From: Amycolatopsis azurea DSM 43854
GTDB lineage: Bacteria > Actinomycetota > Actinomycetes > Mycobacteriales > Pseudonocardiaceae
Length of the DNA: 64,000 nucleotides
Reading direction: 5' to 3'
Assembly: GCF_001995215.1 (NCBI RefSeq)
Contig: NZ_MUXN01000001.1
Span: 309,672-373,671 of the forward strand
A model generated the notes under the pieces. The model had not been told where the DNA came from, did no database searches, and saw nothing but the letters and a program-made list of their open reading frames with translations. The translations under genes were made by a program, and so were the position numbers. Positions 23,362 to 32,403 of the stretch are shown here, piece after piece (position 1 is the stretch's first letter; every line of letters starts with the position of its first letter).

Positions 23362-24378
23362 TCAACTGGTGGCCTGGGCCGCGATCATCGGGCCGACGTC
23401 GATCTTGGTCGGGATCGCGCCCATCTGCAGGAGCAGATCCGGCACCCGCTGGATGCGGCGCGGGTCCAGGGTGGACTGGAAGGTCAGCAGCGTGGTCAGC
23501 GCGGCGGTGTCCTGGTCGATCCTGGCGTACTTGACCAGCAGCGGCTCGATCTTGGAGCGGTCCGCCGCGTCGCGGGTGGCCTTCTGCATGGCGCGCTGGA
23601 AGGCGGCCACGGTCTTCGGGTTCTCCGAGACGAACTTGCCGAGCGAGCCGTAGCCCGCGGTGGGGAAGTCCTGGGTGGCGCCGGTGGCGGTGTCCACGAC
23701 CGGGACGGTGCCCGCCTGCTTGGCGGTCTGCGTGATGAACGGTTCGGTCAGGAAGCCGGCGTCGATGTCGCCGTTCTTGAGCGCGGCGCCGATGTTCGGC
23801 AGCTGGATCGGCACCCACTGGACCTTGCTGGTGTCGACGCCGTGGTCCTTCATGACCGATTTGGACAGCGTGTCGGACACGGTGTTCGGCGCGGTGATGC
23901 CGATCTTCTTGCCTGCCAGGTCGCTGACGCTCTTCACCGACGACGTCGGCAGCGTGACCAGCATCGTGCTCTTGGGACCGGCGGAGGAGGCGTCCGCGAC
24001 CAGCTTGATGTCGGCGGTGTTCTTGCTCATCGCGATGAAGAACGGCGTGTAGCTCGCGTACGCGATGTCGACTTCGCCGCTGATCAGCTTGGTCAGCGAG
24101 ATCTGGCCGGTGCCGGCCTCGATCGCCTCGACCTCGAGGCCTTCGTTCTTGAAGTAGCCGCCGTCCTGGGCGAGACGCAGGGGCGCGAGGTCGATGGTCG
24201 ACATCACGGCGACCTTGATCTTCGACTTCTCGAGGTTCCCGGAGCCGCCGGAGGAGGACGACTCGTCCCCGCCGAGCAGGCCGCAGCCACCGACCGACGT
24301 CGTGACGACGGCCGCCATCGCGAGCGCGATCGCCCCGCGCCGTCCCAGACGGGCGCTCAAGGCCTTCTTCGAAAGCAA
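23362..24378 (-). CDS. ABC substrate-binding lipoprotein 2 (SsuA/NMT1 type)
   Basis: 338 residues; lipobox VGGC near residue 32 followed by a Ser/Gly linker. KIKVAVMSTIDLAPLRLAQDGGYF, GVDTSKVQWVPIQLPNIGAAL, TATGATQDFPTAGYGSLG and LDPRRIQRVPDLLLQMG run parallel to binding protein 1. The start is TTG 24378, with GGAG six bases upstream, the same arrangement as the paralogue. It is the first gene of the transport operon, has its own promoter, and is separated from the next gene by 233 bp. Different ligand specificity of the two copies is likely but unproven. Confidence 0.92.
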   Translation of the reverse strand: MLSKKALSARLGRRGAIALAMAAVVTTSVGGCGLLGGDESSSSGGSGNLEKSKIKVAVMSTIDLAPLRLAQDGGYFKNEGLEVEAIEAGTGQISLTKLISGEVDIAYASYTPFFIAMSKNTADIKLVADASSAGPKSTMLVTLPTSSVKSVSDLAGKKIGITAPNTVSDTLSKSVMKDHGVDTSKVQWVPIQLPNIGAALKNGDIDAGFLTEPFITQTAKQAGTVPVVDTATGATQDFPTAGYGSLGKFVSENPKTVAAFQRAMQKATRDAADRSKIEPLLVKYARIDQDTAALTTLLTFQSTLDPRRIQRVPDLLLQMGAIPTKIDVGPMIAAQATS

Positions 24379-24465
24379 GTGGTGCTCCTGATCGAGGGAA
24401 GGTCACGTGATGACGTGGCCTGGTACGGAATTCGGAAGTGACTCTTTGTCCGGAGTCACGGGCCC

Positions 24466-24494
24466 ACTGTAGAGAACGGACAACGCTCTCACAA
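24466..24494 (-). promoter_or_regulatory. Promoter of binding protein 2
   Basis: TTGTGA (24489-24494) and TACAGT (24466-24471) on the minus strand, 17 bp apart, with a leader of about 80 nt to the TTG start. The CACCCATTGTGAG block is shared with the promoter at 23209-23237. Confidence 0.65.
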
Positions 24495-24989
24495 TGGGTG
24501 GTCATCCCATGATCCCAAGTGGTAACCATCACCCGAACAGGCTGTTTGTCAGAAGTGAACACAACTCGGCGTGTTCGTGCCGGGGACTTGTTGACGACTT
24601 GGCGCGGACAGGTCAAGACCCGTCCGGTGTCTTCTTGGAGGTCTTGTCCAAAGGGTTACATCTGGGCCTACCGTTCGCTACCCTCATGCACCGGTAGTGA
24701 GGTGTGGACCACTGATGTAGTGAAAGAGAGTGCCTTGGATGGCCGAACGCTCTGGACCTTTCCCGAGGTGCAAGGCACTCTGTGTTGAACAAGAACCCGG
24801 TGTTGAACACTTCGGACACGTCCGTGCTTCACTGGTGCGCGCCCGTGCACTGGCGGGTTAGGCCGAACAGACCAATGACGCAAGGCGGGAATTCGGCCAA
24901 GTGCACTTGAGAGACCGCGTCAAAGACGACTTACTCATTCCGCGGAGTGAGCACTCGCGTCCCGCGTCCGCCTGCCCGACGGCAGGAGA
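24495..24989. other. Gene-free 495-bp region between the transport operon and cvnA
   Basis: No convincing gene. It holds the upstream part of the leftward promoter and the presumed rightward promoter of the cvn operon. An 11-bp perfect inverted repeat AGAGTGCCTTG/CAAGGCACTCT is at 24727-24737 and 24771-24781, and a repeated GTGTTGAAC lies just after it. The composition is less GC-rich than the coding neighbours, as expected for a regulatory region. Confidence 0.5.
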
Positions 24990-27900
24990 GTGCGGGTAGT
25001 GGTCTCCGACAACCGGCCCAGACAGCAGCAGTACGGCCAGTACGAGAACGGCATGTCCAAAATGGGCTTTCCCGGCCCGGATGAAGATGATGGTGGTGCG
25101 GCGGTGCCGAACGAAGACACCGCGGGGGTGGGAGGGGCCCCTGCGCGGGAAACCGGAGACGGTCCTGGCGGGAAGGCCGGGTCGTTCCTGGGCCTGCGTA
25201 ACTGGCGACTGCGATCCAAGCTCGCGGCCGTCCTGATCATTCCAACGCTGACCGCGCTCGCGCTCGGCACGCTGCGCGTGATCGACGACAGCGGTGAGGC
25301 CGCCCGGTTCCAGGACACGGCCGATCAGGTCGCCTTCGCCGACAAGATCACACTCGTGGTCCACGAGCTGCAGAGCGAACGCGCGCTCGCCGTCGCCTTG
25401 AAGGCTTCGAACGACACGTCGCGCCAGAACGGTCTCGACGCGCAGATCGCCAAGGTCGACCGCGCCATCGACGACCTGCGGGCTTCGGCGAACCAGATCA
25501 ACCCGGACGACCAGGACACGCGGGATCGCTACGCGCGCGGTCTGCAGCGGCTCGACGGCCTGCGCCCGCTGCGCGGCGCGATGAACACGTCGCTGCTGAG
25601 CGACACCCCGGTCCTGATCGCCTACTCCGGCATCCTCGACTCGCTGGTCCAGCTCGGCCGCGAGGTGACCACCGCGGTGGCGAACCGCGACGTGCTCCGG
25701 CTCGGCGTCACCGTGCAGGCCATCAGTGAGAGCAAGGAGTTCATCGCCCGCGGTGACGCGGCGCTGCTGATCGCCTCCTTCCGCTCCTCGTTCCCCGGCG
25801 ACCTGTTCGACCAGGCCCGCTCGGCGGTCGCGAGCGGCGACGCCTCGACGGCGGCCTTCCTCGCGAACGCCAGCCCCGAGCAGCGTCAGCTCTACTCGGA
25901 CACCTTCTCCGGTCCCGAGGTCGACGACCGCCGCCGGATCACCACGATGGCGTTCTCGCTGTACCAGCAGAACCAGACGCCGTCGATCGACAACGTCGCG
26001 CTCGGCAACGACAGCCGGGTCGCGCTGGACAAGCTGCGCGCGGTCGAGACCAACCTGCTCGGCCAGCTGCGGGCCCAGGCCGACGAACTGGCCACCCAGG
26101 CGATCAACTCCGCCTGGATCGGCGGCGCGATCGTGCTGCTCGCCCTGCTCGCGGCGCTGTTCCTGATGCTCGTCATCGCCCGCCTGATGCTGCGCCCGCT
26201 GCGGGTGCTGCGGAAGACGGCGCTCGACGTCGCCTACACACGGCTGCCGGAAACCGTGCAAGCGATCCTGGACGACCCGGACCCGGTCAACGCCTCGAAG
26301 CGGTCGGTCGAGCCGGTGCCCGTCACTTCGCGTGACGAGATCGGTGAAGTGGCGCGCTCGTTCGACGTCGTCCACGAACAGGCCGTCAAGATGGCCGCCG
26401 AACAGGCCCTCCTGCGCGAGAACGTCAACGGCATCTTCGTGAACCTGTCCCGCCGGTCGCAGCGGCTGGTGGAACGCCAGCTCGGCGTCATCGACCGGCT
26501 GGAAGCCGACGAGCAGGACCCGGACCACTTGGCCAGCCTGTTCGAACTCGACCACCTCGCCACGCGGCTGCGCCGCAACGGTGAAAGCCTCTTGGTGCTC
26601 TCGGGCGCCGGTCTCGCGAAGTCGGTGCCCAAGCCGGTGCCCGCCGCCGACGTCATCGGCGCCGCGGTCTCGGAGATCGAGCAGTACGCCCGGATCGAGA
26701 TCGGGATCGTCCCCGAGGTCGCCGTCCAGGGCCTGACGATCCACGACCTCGTGCACGTGCTCGCGGAACTGCTCGACAACGCCACCTACTTCTCCGAGCC
26801 GGAGACGAAGGTGACCGTCCGCGCGGTGATCACCCGCAAGAAGGCGCTCGCCATCCAGGTCACCGACCACGGTGTCGGCATGACCGACGAGCGGCTCGCC
26901 GAGGTCAACCAGCGGCTGGCCGACCCGCCGGACCTGGACGTCTCGGTGACCCGGCGAATGGGCCTGTACGTGGTCGCGCGCCTGGCGCGCCGCCACGGCA
27001 TCGAGGTCCGGCTCCGGGAGAACGAGGACATCGAGGGCGGCGTGATCGCGCGGGTCGTCGTGCCCGCCGAACTGCTCACGCAGATGCGGCCCGGCGCGCG
27101 GAACACCCCGCCCCCGCCGAACCGTTCGGAAACCTCGATGCCGTCGATGCCGTCGGTCTCCGAGATGTCGAGCTCGCTGCCCAGCGTCCCCGCCTCCGAC
27201 CGCGGCCTGGAGATGACCCCGCCGCCGCCGTCGAAGCCGCCGGCGCCGCAGCCGGTCGCGCAGCAGGGCGGGCTCGTCCCGCTCGACCAGCCGATCAGTC
27301 TCGACGACCTGGTGGCGGGCAAGAACGCGGCGGGGCCGTTCCTCAGCCCCGCGGCCCCCGCCGAGGAGACCCCGGCGTGGCCGACGGCGGACGACTTCCC
27401 GCCGTCGAACGGCGACGGCGCCTCCAGCGGTACGGACACCCAGTTCGCGCCGCTCGTGCTGCCGAAGCGGGAGCCGAAGTACGTCCCGGTGACCCCCGAG
27501 CCGCAGAGGCAGCCTGAGGAGCCCGAGGACACCGGCAAGTCGGCGCTCGAGGACGACGTGCCCACCCGGCGGCTGCCGATCTACCAGTCGGTGCTCTCCC
27601 GCTGGTTCAGCGAAGGCGACGAGGCCGGGGCCGACACCCCGACCACCTACACCGAGCCGGTCGAGGTCGAGTCCGACGTCCCCGAGCAGACCCGCAACGG
27701 CGCCGAAGAGGCTGATTCGGCCGTCGAGGACGCACCCGAAGAGGCCTTGCCCACTCGGACGCCGCAGAGTGTTCCGCCGGAGACGGTGCTCCAGGACAAT
27801 GGCTGGCGCAGCGCGTCGGACGACGGCTGGCAAGCGGCACAGGTCCTGTACGAAGATCGGAACGACGAGATCACCCCGGCGGGCCTGCCCAAACGGGTGC

Positions 27901-28169
27901 CGAACCAGTACCTCGTCCCCGGTTCGATCGGCGGGAACGAGCCGAAGAAGGAAGACTCGTTTGCCGACAAGACCTCCGGAATGCCGGGAACGGGCGCGAT
28001 CGCCCGCTCGGCGACGGCGGCCCGTAGTCGGATGGCAAGCTTCCAACAGGGCTACAAGTCGGGACGGCACGCGTTGAAGGAACGCCCGCTCGATGCGCTG
28101 GATGACAACGGCGTTCCGGTGACTGGCAGGGGTGCGGGTTCCCCTGCCGATGACAGCAGTAAGGAGTGA
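24990..28169 (+). CDS. cvnA: Conservon membrane histidine-kinase-like ATPase
   Basis: 1059 residues. A charged N-terminus (1-70), TM1 ([17 protein letters not shown], 77-93), a large extracellular NIT-type helical domain, TM2 ([20 protein letters not shown], 376-395), HAMP, DHp-like region ([30 protein letters not shown]), and a HATPase domain with [11 protein letters not shown] near 589, DHGVGM and RRMGLYVV. A 370-residue disordered acidic/proline-rich tail follows. Its conserved islands [10 protein letters not shown] and YKSGRHA match those of the orphan kinase at 14220. It heads a cvnABCD operon. GTG 24990 is used; GTG 24999 is better spaced from AGGAG. Confidence 0.9.
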   Translation: MRVVVSDNRPRQQQYGQYENGMSKMGFPGPDEDDGGAAVPNEDTAGVGGAPARETGDGPGGKAGSFLGLRNWRLRSKLAAVLIIPTLTALALGTLRVIDDSGEAARFQDTADQVAFADKITLVVHELQSERALAVALKASNDTSRQNGLDAQIAKVDRAIDDLRASANQINPDDQDTRDRYARGLQRLDGLRPLRGAMNTSLLSDTPVLIAYSGILDSLVQLGREVTTAVANRDVLRLGVTVQAISESKEFIARGDAALLIASFRSSFPGDLFDQARSAVASGDASTAAFLANASPEQRQLYSDTFSGPEVDDRRRITTMAFSLYQQNQTPSIDNVALGNDSRVALDKLRAVETNLLGQLRAQADELATQAINSAWIGGAIVLLALLAALFLMLVIARLMLRPLRVLRKTALDVAYTRLPETVQAILDDPDPVNASKRSVEPVPVTSRDEIGEVARSFDVVHEQAVKMAAEQALLRENVNGIFVNLSRRSQRLVERQLGVIDRLEADEQDPDHLASLFELDHLATRLRRNGESLLVLSGAGLAKSVPKPVPAADVIGAAVSEIEQYARIEIGIVPEVAVQGLTIHDLVHVLAELLDNATYFSEPETKVTVRAVITRKKALAIQVTDHGVGMTDERLAEVNQRLADPPDLDVSVTRRMGLYVVARLARRHGIEVRLRENEDIEGGVIARVVVPAELLTQMRPGARNTPPPPNRSETSMPSMPSVSEMSSSLPSVPASDRGLEMTPPPPSKPPAPQPVAQQGGLVPLDQPISLDDLVAGKNAAGPFLSPAAPAEETPAWPTADDFPPSNGDGASSGTDTQFAPLVLPKREPKYVPVTPEPQRQPEEPEDTGKSALEDDVPTRRLPIYQSVLSRWFSEGDEAGADTPTTYTEPVEVESDVPEQTRNGAEEADSAVEDAPEEALPTRTPQSVPPETVLQDNGWRSASDDGWQAAQVLYEDRNDEITPAGLPKRVPNQYLVPGSIGGNEPKKEDSFADKTSGMPGTGAIARSATAARSRMASFQQGYKSGRHALKERPLDALDDNGVPVTGRGAGSPADDSSKE

Positions 28170-28171
28170 CA

Positions 28172-28648
28172 GTGACACGGGCGGGTGCGATGCAGCCGGG
28201 TGGTCCGGCGCAGCCTGGCGGCCAGGCGCAGGGTAAAGGACACACGAGCAGCTTTGCCTGGCTGATCACGGATTTCGTGCACCGGGTCCCGGGCGCGGCG
28301 CATGCCGTGGTGGTGTCGGCGGACGGTTTGCTGCTGGCCTCCTCGAAGGGGCTCCCCAAGGACAGGGCGGATCAGCTGGCCGCGGTCGCGTCGGGGCTCA
28401 CCAGCCTCGCGCGCGGTGCGGCCAAGGTGTTCGAAGGCGGCACGGTCGCGCAGACGGTGGTCGAGATGGCCAATGGCTTCCTCTTCCTGATGTCGGTGTC
28501 CGACGGTTCCTGCCTGGCGGTCCTCGGATCGCCGGAGAGTGACATCGGCCTGGTCGTCTACGAGATGACCTTGCTGGTGGAACGGGTGGGGCAACAGCTG
28601 ACACCGGAGATGCGCGCGCAGCTGCAGGGCGCGTCGGTCCGCCGCTGA
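28172..28648 (+). CDS. cvnB: Roadblock/LC7 (MglB-like) protein
   Basis: 158 residues: a Gly/Pro/Gln-rich N-terminus of about 25, then one Roadblock/LC7 domain ([64 protein letters not shown]). These proteins act as cytosolic regulators or scaffolds for small MglA-like GTPases and bind CvnA in Streptomyces conservons. GTG 28172 is chosen because AAGGAG ends 5 nt before it; a GTG at 28166 overlaps the cvnA stop. 2-bp gap to cvnA. Confidence 0.93.
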   Translation: MTRAGAMQPGGPAQPGGQAQGKGHTSSFAWLITDFVHRVPGAAHAVVVSADGLLLASSKGLPKDRADQLAAVASGLTSLARGAAKVFEGGTVAQTVVEMANGFLFLMSVSDGSCLAVLGSPESDIGLVVYEMTLLVERVGQQLTPEMRAQLQGASVRR

Positions 28649-28673
28649 GCGACCGGGAACCGAGGAGAATGCC

Positions 28674-29459
28674 GTGGACGACGGGCGCTTGAGGGGCGAT
28701 GGCCGGCTCGGTGACGACTTCAACGGCGGGTGGTCGGAACGTGACGACGGCCGGGAGGACTGGACGTCCTTCCGGGACCGGGTCGACCGCGAATGGCGAT
28801 CGCGCCGGGCACAAGGGTCGGACAACGACCCCGTGAACCCGGACGAAGCCTCCCGCTGGCTGACCGATTCGAACGCGGGACAGGGACCCGCCGATTTCAG
28901 CGTCTCGGACTACCGGGAACGCCTCCTCGGCGGCCCCGGGGCGGAACTGTTCGGTGGTGGCAGTGGTCCGCTCTACGACTCGGGCGAGTTCGCCCGGTTC
29001 TCCTTCGACAAGGAAGAGGAACGGAGGGCGGCCGCGGCCGCCGCCGACCCGCTCGCCGCGGCACTGCCGCAGCAGGCGCAGAACGAGTTCGTCGACGAGC
29101 AGTACACCACCGACGTCGAATCCTCCGGACTGGTCCGGCCGTACTTCCGCACGCGGGGCCGGACCAAGCCGACGTACGACCTTGCCATCGAGGCGTTGAT
29201 CTCGACCAGCGAACAGGGACGGGTACTCGACCGGGTACGCGTCCCCGAACACCGGTCGATCTGCGACCTTTGCCTGGACACCCGGTCCGTCGCCGAAGTC
29301 GCGGCGCTGCTGCGCCTGCCGCTCGGCGTGGTCCGGGTGCTGATCGGAGACGTGGCCGGCCTCGGCCTGGTCCTGGTGCACACTGCCAGCCAGAACGTGG
29401 GTGACCGGCCCAGTATCGAGTTCATGGAGAGGGTGCTCAGTGGGCTTCGGAGAATTTGA
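28674..29459 (+). CDS. cvnC: DUF742 protein of the conservon
   Basis: 261 residues from GTG 28674 after GAGGAG. The first 145 residues are charged and probably disordered. The DUF742 domain covers about 155-255, with RPYFRTRGRTKPTYDLAIEAL, DLCLDTRSVAEVAALLRLPLGVVRVLIGDVAGLGLVLVH. The latter part looks like a winged-helix turn, so DNA or protein binding is possible; in conservons DUF742 bridges the Roadblock protein and GTPase. Its end overlaps the GTPase start by 20 bases, so expression is coupled. Confidence 0.92.
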   Translation: MDDGRLRGDGRLGDDFNGGWSERDDGREDWTSFRDRVDREWRSRRAQGSDNDPVNPDEASRWLTDSNAGQGPADFSVSDYRERLLGGPGAELFGGGSGPLYDSGEFARFSFDKEEERRAAAAAADPLAAALPQQAQNEFVDEQYTTDVESSGLVRPYFRTRGRTKPTYDLAIEALISTSEQGRVLDRVRVPEHRSICDLCLDTRSVAEVAALLRLPLGVVRVLIGDVAGLGLVLVHTASQNVGDRPSIEFMERVLSGLRRI

Positions 29460-30048
29460 CTCCGACGCGAATGCGCCGCAGGTGACCGGACCGACTTCGT
29501 CGGCCAAGATCGTGGTCGCTGGCGGATTCGGCTCGGGGAAGACCACGTTGGTCGGGGCGGTATCGGAGATCGATCCGCTGACCACCGAGGCCATGATGAC
29601 CGAGGCCAGTACCGGCGTCGACGACAATTCGGCCACCCCGAACAAGTCGACGACGACCGTGGCCATGGACTTCGGCCGGATTTCGCTGGACTCGGACCTG
29701 GTGCTGTACGTGTTCGGTACGCCGGGCCAGCACCGGTTCTGGTTCATGTGGGACGACCTCGCGGTCGGCGCCATCGGTGCCGTCGTGCTGGTCGACACGC
29801 GGCGGCTCGCCGACGCGTTCCCGTCGATCGACTTCTTCGAGAACCGGAAGCTGCCGTACGTCGTGGCGATCAACTGCTTCGACCGGCTGCTGCACCACCA
29901 GATCGAGGACGTCCGGCACGCGCTGACGATCTCGCCGTCCGTGCCGATCATGGCGTGTGACGCCCGGGAACGTGAGTCCGCCAAGCAGGTGTTGATCTCG
30001 GTCGTGCAGCACGCCATCGCACACGATTCGGCGTTGCGCGCGGGGTAG
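29440..30048 (+). CDS. cvnD: MglA-like small GTP-binding protein of the conservon
   Basis: 202 residues with Walker A GGFGSGKTT near 22-30, a switch region with FGTPGQHRFWFMWDDL (G3-like) and INCFD near 135, where N-x-x-D resembles the G4 box NKxD with Lys replaced by Cys. CvnD GTPases of Streptomyces are regulated by the Roadblock partner. GTG 29440 lies inside the end of cvnC after GAGAGGG. It ends the operon. Confidence 0.92.
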   Translation: MGFGEFDSDANAPQVTGPTSSAKIVVAGGFGSGKTTLVGAVSEIDPLTTEAMMTEASTGVDDNSATPNKSTTTVAMDFGRISLDSDLVLYVFGTPGQHRFWFMWDDLAVGAIGAVVLVDTRRLADAFPSIDFFENRKLPYVVAINCFDRLLHHQIEDVRHALTISPSVPIMACDARERESAKQVLISVVQHAIAHDSALRAG

Positions 30049-30488
30049 AACACAGACGAAAGCCCGGAGCGGATGCGGCCGTTGGAGTGAACTCGGCAGG
30101 CTTCACCCGCTTCGGGGAGTGGTGCCACCTGCCGGATTGAACGCGGGGCGATCCCTTTCGCACGATCCGGTGTCAGCAGCCCCCGATCGGGTGGACGAAA
30201 CGTCGGTGACCTGCGTGGACACCGATTCACACCTGGTCGCAGCGGGCCACCACGGGGTGACCCACGAATGCGTGGTTCGCCATGTGTCGACGCGGTGAGC
30301 GGCTGGACGTTCACATTCGGTTAACGCGAGCGGCAGGGTGGCGGGCTCGACACGATCGGCGGGACGAATACGCTGGGTGGAGGCGTCTTCGGGCTCGGCC
30401 GTACCGGATCGGTGCTGGTCTGTGCTGGTCACCGGGAGACGCCCGGACCACGCCGCCCAGGTGGTCTTGACGCAGCGAGGAGGGACTT
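30049..30488. other. Gene-free 440-bp gap before the second conservon fragment
   Basis: No open frame here has plausible codon use. No long perfect hairpin is seen, unlike most gaps of this window. It should contain the promoter of the cvnBC pair; I could not assign boxes with confidence. Confidence 0.5.
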
Positions 30489-30908
30489 GTGACGGCATCC
30501 GGGCAGCAGAGCTCGTTCGGCTGGCTCATCACGGATTTCGCGCGCCGGGTTCCCGGTGCGGCGCACGCCGTGCTGGTCTCCGCGGACGGGCTTCTCCTCG
30601 CGCCGTCGGACGGGCTGCCGCAGGAGCGCGCCGAACAGCTGTCCGCGGTCGCCTCCGGTCTGATCAGCCTCACCGCCGGTGCGGCGCGCTGCTTCGACGC
30701 GGGCGGAGTCAACCAGACCGTCGTCGAGATGGAGCGCGGGTACCTCTTCCTCATGTCGGTCGCCGACGGCTCGTCACTCGCCGTCCTGGCCGCGCCGACC
30801 TGTGACATCGGCACCGTGGCCTACGAGATGACCCTGCTCGTCGAGCGGGTCGGGCAGCAGATCACCCCCGAGCTGCGGGCGCAGCTGCAGGGCGGCGTAC
30901 GTGGGTAG
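30489..30908 (+). CDS. Second Roadblock/LC7 protein (cvnB paralogue)
   Basis: 139 residues, nearly all Roadblock/LC7 domain ([71 protein letters not shown]). It is highly similar to cvnB at 28172 but lacks its Gly/Pro-rich lead. GTG 30489 follows GGAGGGA. It is followed after 6 bp by a DUF742 gene; no kinase or GTPase gene goes with it, so it may plug into the neighbouring CvnA/CvnD or the orphan kinase at 14220. Confidence 0.93.
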   Translation: MTASGQQSSFGWLITDFARRVPGAAHAVLVSADGLLLAPSDGLPQERAEQLSAVASGLISLTAGAARCFDAGGVNQTVVEMERGYLFLMSVADGSSLAVLAAPTCDIGTVAYEMTLLVERVGQQITPELRAQLQGGVRG

Positions 30909-30914
30909 CCGCCG

Positions 30915-31514
30915 ATGAAGATCACCGGATTCACCGAACCGGACCCCGCCGGCTGGGACTCCCTCTACCAGGGCACCGAGCGTGAGGCTTTCGATTCGCC
31001 GAGCCGGTTCGAGCTGAGCTCGATCAGCACGGTCATGCCGCGCCGCGCGGCCAAGCCACCGGAGCCGGTCCCGACGCCTCCGCTGCCCGCGTCGATGCCT
31101 TCGCCGATCCGCCAGTCGCCGCCGCCCTCCAGGACGGAAAGCGCCGCCGCGCCCGCTTCGGTCTACCTGCCGTCTTCGGGCTCCCGGGTCCGGCCCTACA
31201 CGCGCACCGGCGGCCGCACCCGTACCGCGCACGACCTGGCGCTGGAGGCGCTGGTGTCGACCAGCGAGGACGGCCGCCGGTACCGCGGCGTGCGGACTCC
31301 CGAGCACCGGCAGATCTGCGACCTCTGCCTGGACACCCGGTCGATCGCGGAGATCGCCGCGCACCTGCGGCTGCCGCTGGGCGTCGTGAAGGTGCTCGTC
31401 GGCGACATGGCGGACGCGAACCTGGTGCTGATCCACCAGACGGAGCTGATCATGGGCGACTCCTCCTCGCGCGCCTTCATGGAGCGGGTGCTTCAAGGCC
31501 TCCGGGCCCTTTAG
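30915..31514 (+). CDS. Second DUF742 protein (cvnC paralogue)
   Basis: 199 residues. The N-terminal 85 are proline-rich and probably disordered. The DUF742 domain has RPYTRTGGRTRTAHDLALEALVS, DLCLDTRSIAEIAAHLRLPLGVVKVLVGDMADANLVLIH, nearly the same as cvnC. Starts 6 bp after the Roadblock gene. The expected GTPase gene does not follow; instead a 53-bp palindrome ends the unit. Confidence 0.92.
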   Translation: MKITGFTEPDPAGWDSLYQGTEREAFDSPSRFELSSISTVMPRRAAKPPEPVPTPPLPASMPSPIRQSPPPSRTESAAAPASVYLPSSGSRVRPYTRTGGRTRTAHDLALEALVSTSEDGRRYRGVRTPEHRQICDLCLDTRSIAEIAAHLRLPLGVVKVLVGDMADANLVLIHQTELIMGDSSSRAFMERVLQGLRAL

Positions 31515-31580
31515 GTTTCGCGCGTTTCGTCCTCTAAATGCGCTTTCGGCCGCTCTCGCGCTCTCGTGCTTTCGTGCGGT

Positions 31581-31633
31581 GTCCCCAATGCCACATTGGA
31601 GACGCTCAGCGTCTCCAATGTGGCATTGGGGAC
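31581..31633 (+). terminator. 53-bp perfect palindrome, terminator of the cvnBC pair
   Basis: 26-nt arms (31581-31606, 31608-31633) with a single central base; core CCCCAATGCCACATTGGAGA. It is 66 bp past the DUF742 stop. Short false frames run through it. Apart from termination, the near-zero loop makes a cruciform possible. Confidence 0.8.
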
Positions 31634-31809
31634 GTCAAGCAGTTGCTCCGGTGCAAGTCGTCCTCAAGGTGACTACTTTGAGGTGGCTTGCCGGCACTTT
31701 CGGTAGCAGACTGGGTCGCTTTCTCGATAGAACCACGGTCGTCCGTGAACGGGATCTCAGGGGGACGCCGGTCGTCCTGATCTGCGTTAACCTGGTCGAG
31801 GAGTAGCCG

Positions 31810-32037
31810 GTGGGGTACTGGAGAAAGCGTCCTAGGAAGGATCTGGAAGCTGTTCTGGAGCACTTCCATCGGGCAGGATGGAGGATCCTGGACCCGCCGA
31901 CCTACTACACCGTCCGCTGTCCTTGCGGGCAGCACCAGCGCTGGATCCACCTGACTCCGAGCGGTGCCAACTACGGAAAGAACGCGGTGTCCTGGCTGCT
32001 GCGTCAACCTTGCTACGAGATCGAGGGGGGTTCCTGA
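31810..32037 (+). CDS. HicA-like small protein
   Basis: 75 residues from GTG 31810, after GAGGAG. The predicted order helix-strand-strand-strand-helix, with KDLEAVLEHFHRAGWRI, YYTVRCPCGQHQRWIHLTPSG and NYGKNAVSWLLRQ, resembles the dsRBD-like fold of HicA RNA-interferase toxins, including a histidine in the middle strands. It adds a CPCG pair that might bind metal. The stop TGA shares one base with the start of the next gene. A toxin or RNA-binding role is inference. Confidence 0.68.
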   Translation: MGYWRKRPRKDLEAVLEHFHRAGWRILDPPTYYTVRCPCGQHQRWIHLTPSGANYGKNAVSWLLRQPCYEIEGGS

Positions 32038-32369
32038 TGGGTGTGACGGTCCACGCGCACTGGGTGTTCATCGCCGACGGCGATGGTGATCTCTTCGGCT
32101 ATGGCGACAAGGTGATGCGAGCGCTGCTCGAACAAGAACGCTGCCTCGACGGTTTCGTGGACAGCGCGGTCTCCGCGGATGCGGGGCGAGCGGTCATGGA
32201 GATCGAGGCCGACGTGTCCGGCGACGATCTCTCACACGCCATCGCGAAAGCTCATGCCGCCGTTCGGTCCGCTTTGCACTCGGCCGGGATCGGGACGCCG
32301 GACTGGCCGACACACGGCGAAGCCATGTCGATGGTGCTGAAGGACCTCCGTACCGAACAACTCGTCTAG
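32037..32369 (+). CDS. Partner of the HicA-like protein, unknown family
   Basis: 110 residues, acidic, from ATG 32037 (TGATG overlap with the previous gene; GAGGGGGG upstream). It starts with strand-like GVTVHAHWVFIADG and continues with helical segments; LEQERCLDGFVDSAVSADAGRAVMEIEADVSG and a C-terminal helix RSALHSAGI. I do not recognise a domain. Tight coupling, small size and opposite charge make an antitoxin or immunity role plausible. The gene converges with the helicase-C-like gene. Confidence 0.65.
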   Translation: MGVTVHAHWVFIADGDGDLFGYGDKVMRALLEQERCLDGFVDSAVSADAGRAVMEIEADVSGDDLSHAIAKAHAAVRSALHSAGIGTPDWPTHGEAMSMVLKDLRTEQLV

Positions 32370-32403
32370 CTCCCACATCCAGAGGACGAAATGCGTGCGG
32401 AGG

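Noticed and set aside
24858..28178. 1106-codon minus-strand open frame
   Set aside because: Antisense shadow of cvnA, made of Arg/His/Gly/Leu-rich sequence without domains.
31579..31806. 75-codon open frame just before the HicA-like gene
   Set aside because: It begins inside the 53-bp palindrome, has no ribosome site and no resemblance to known proteins; an upstream third gene of the pair cannot be supported.
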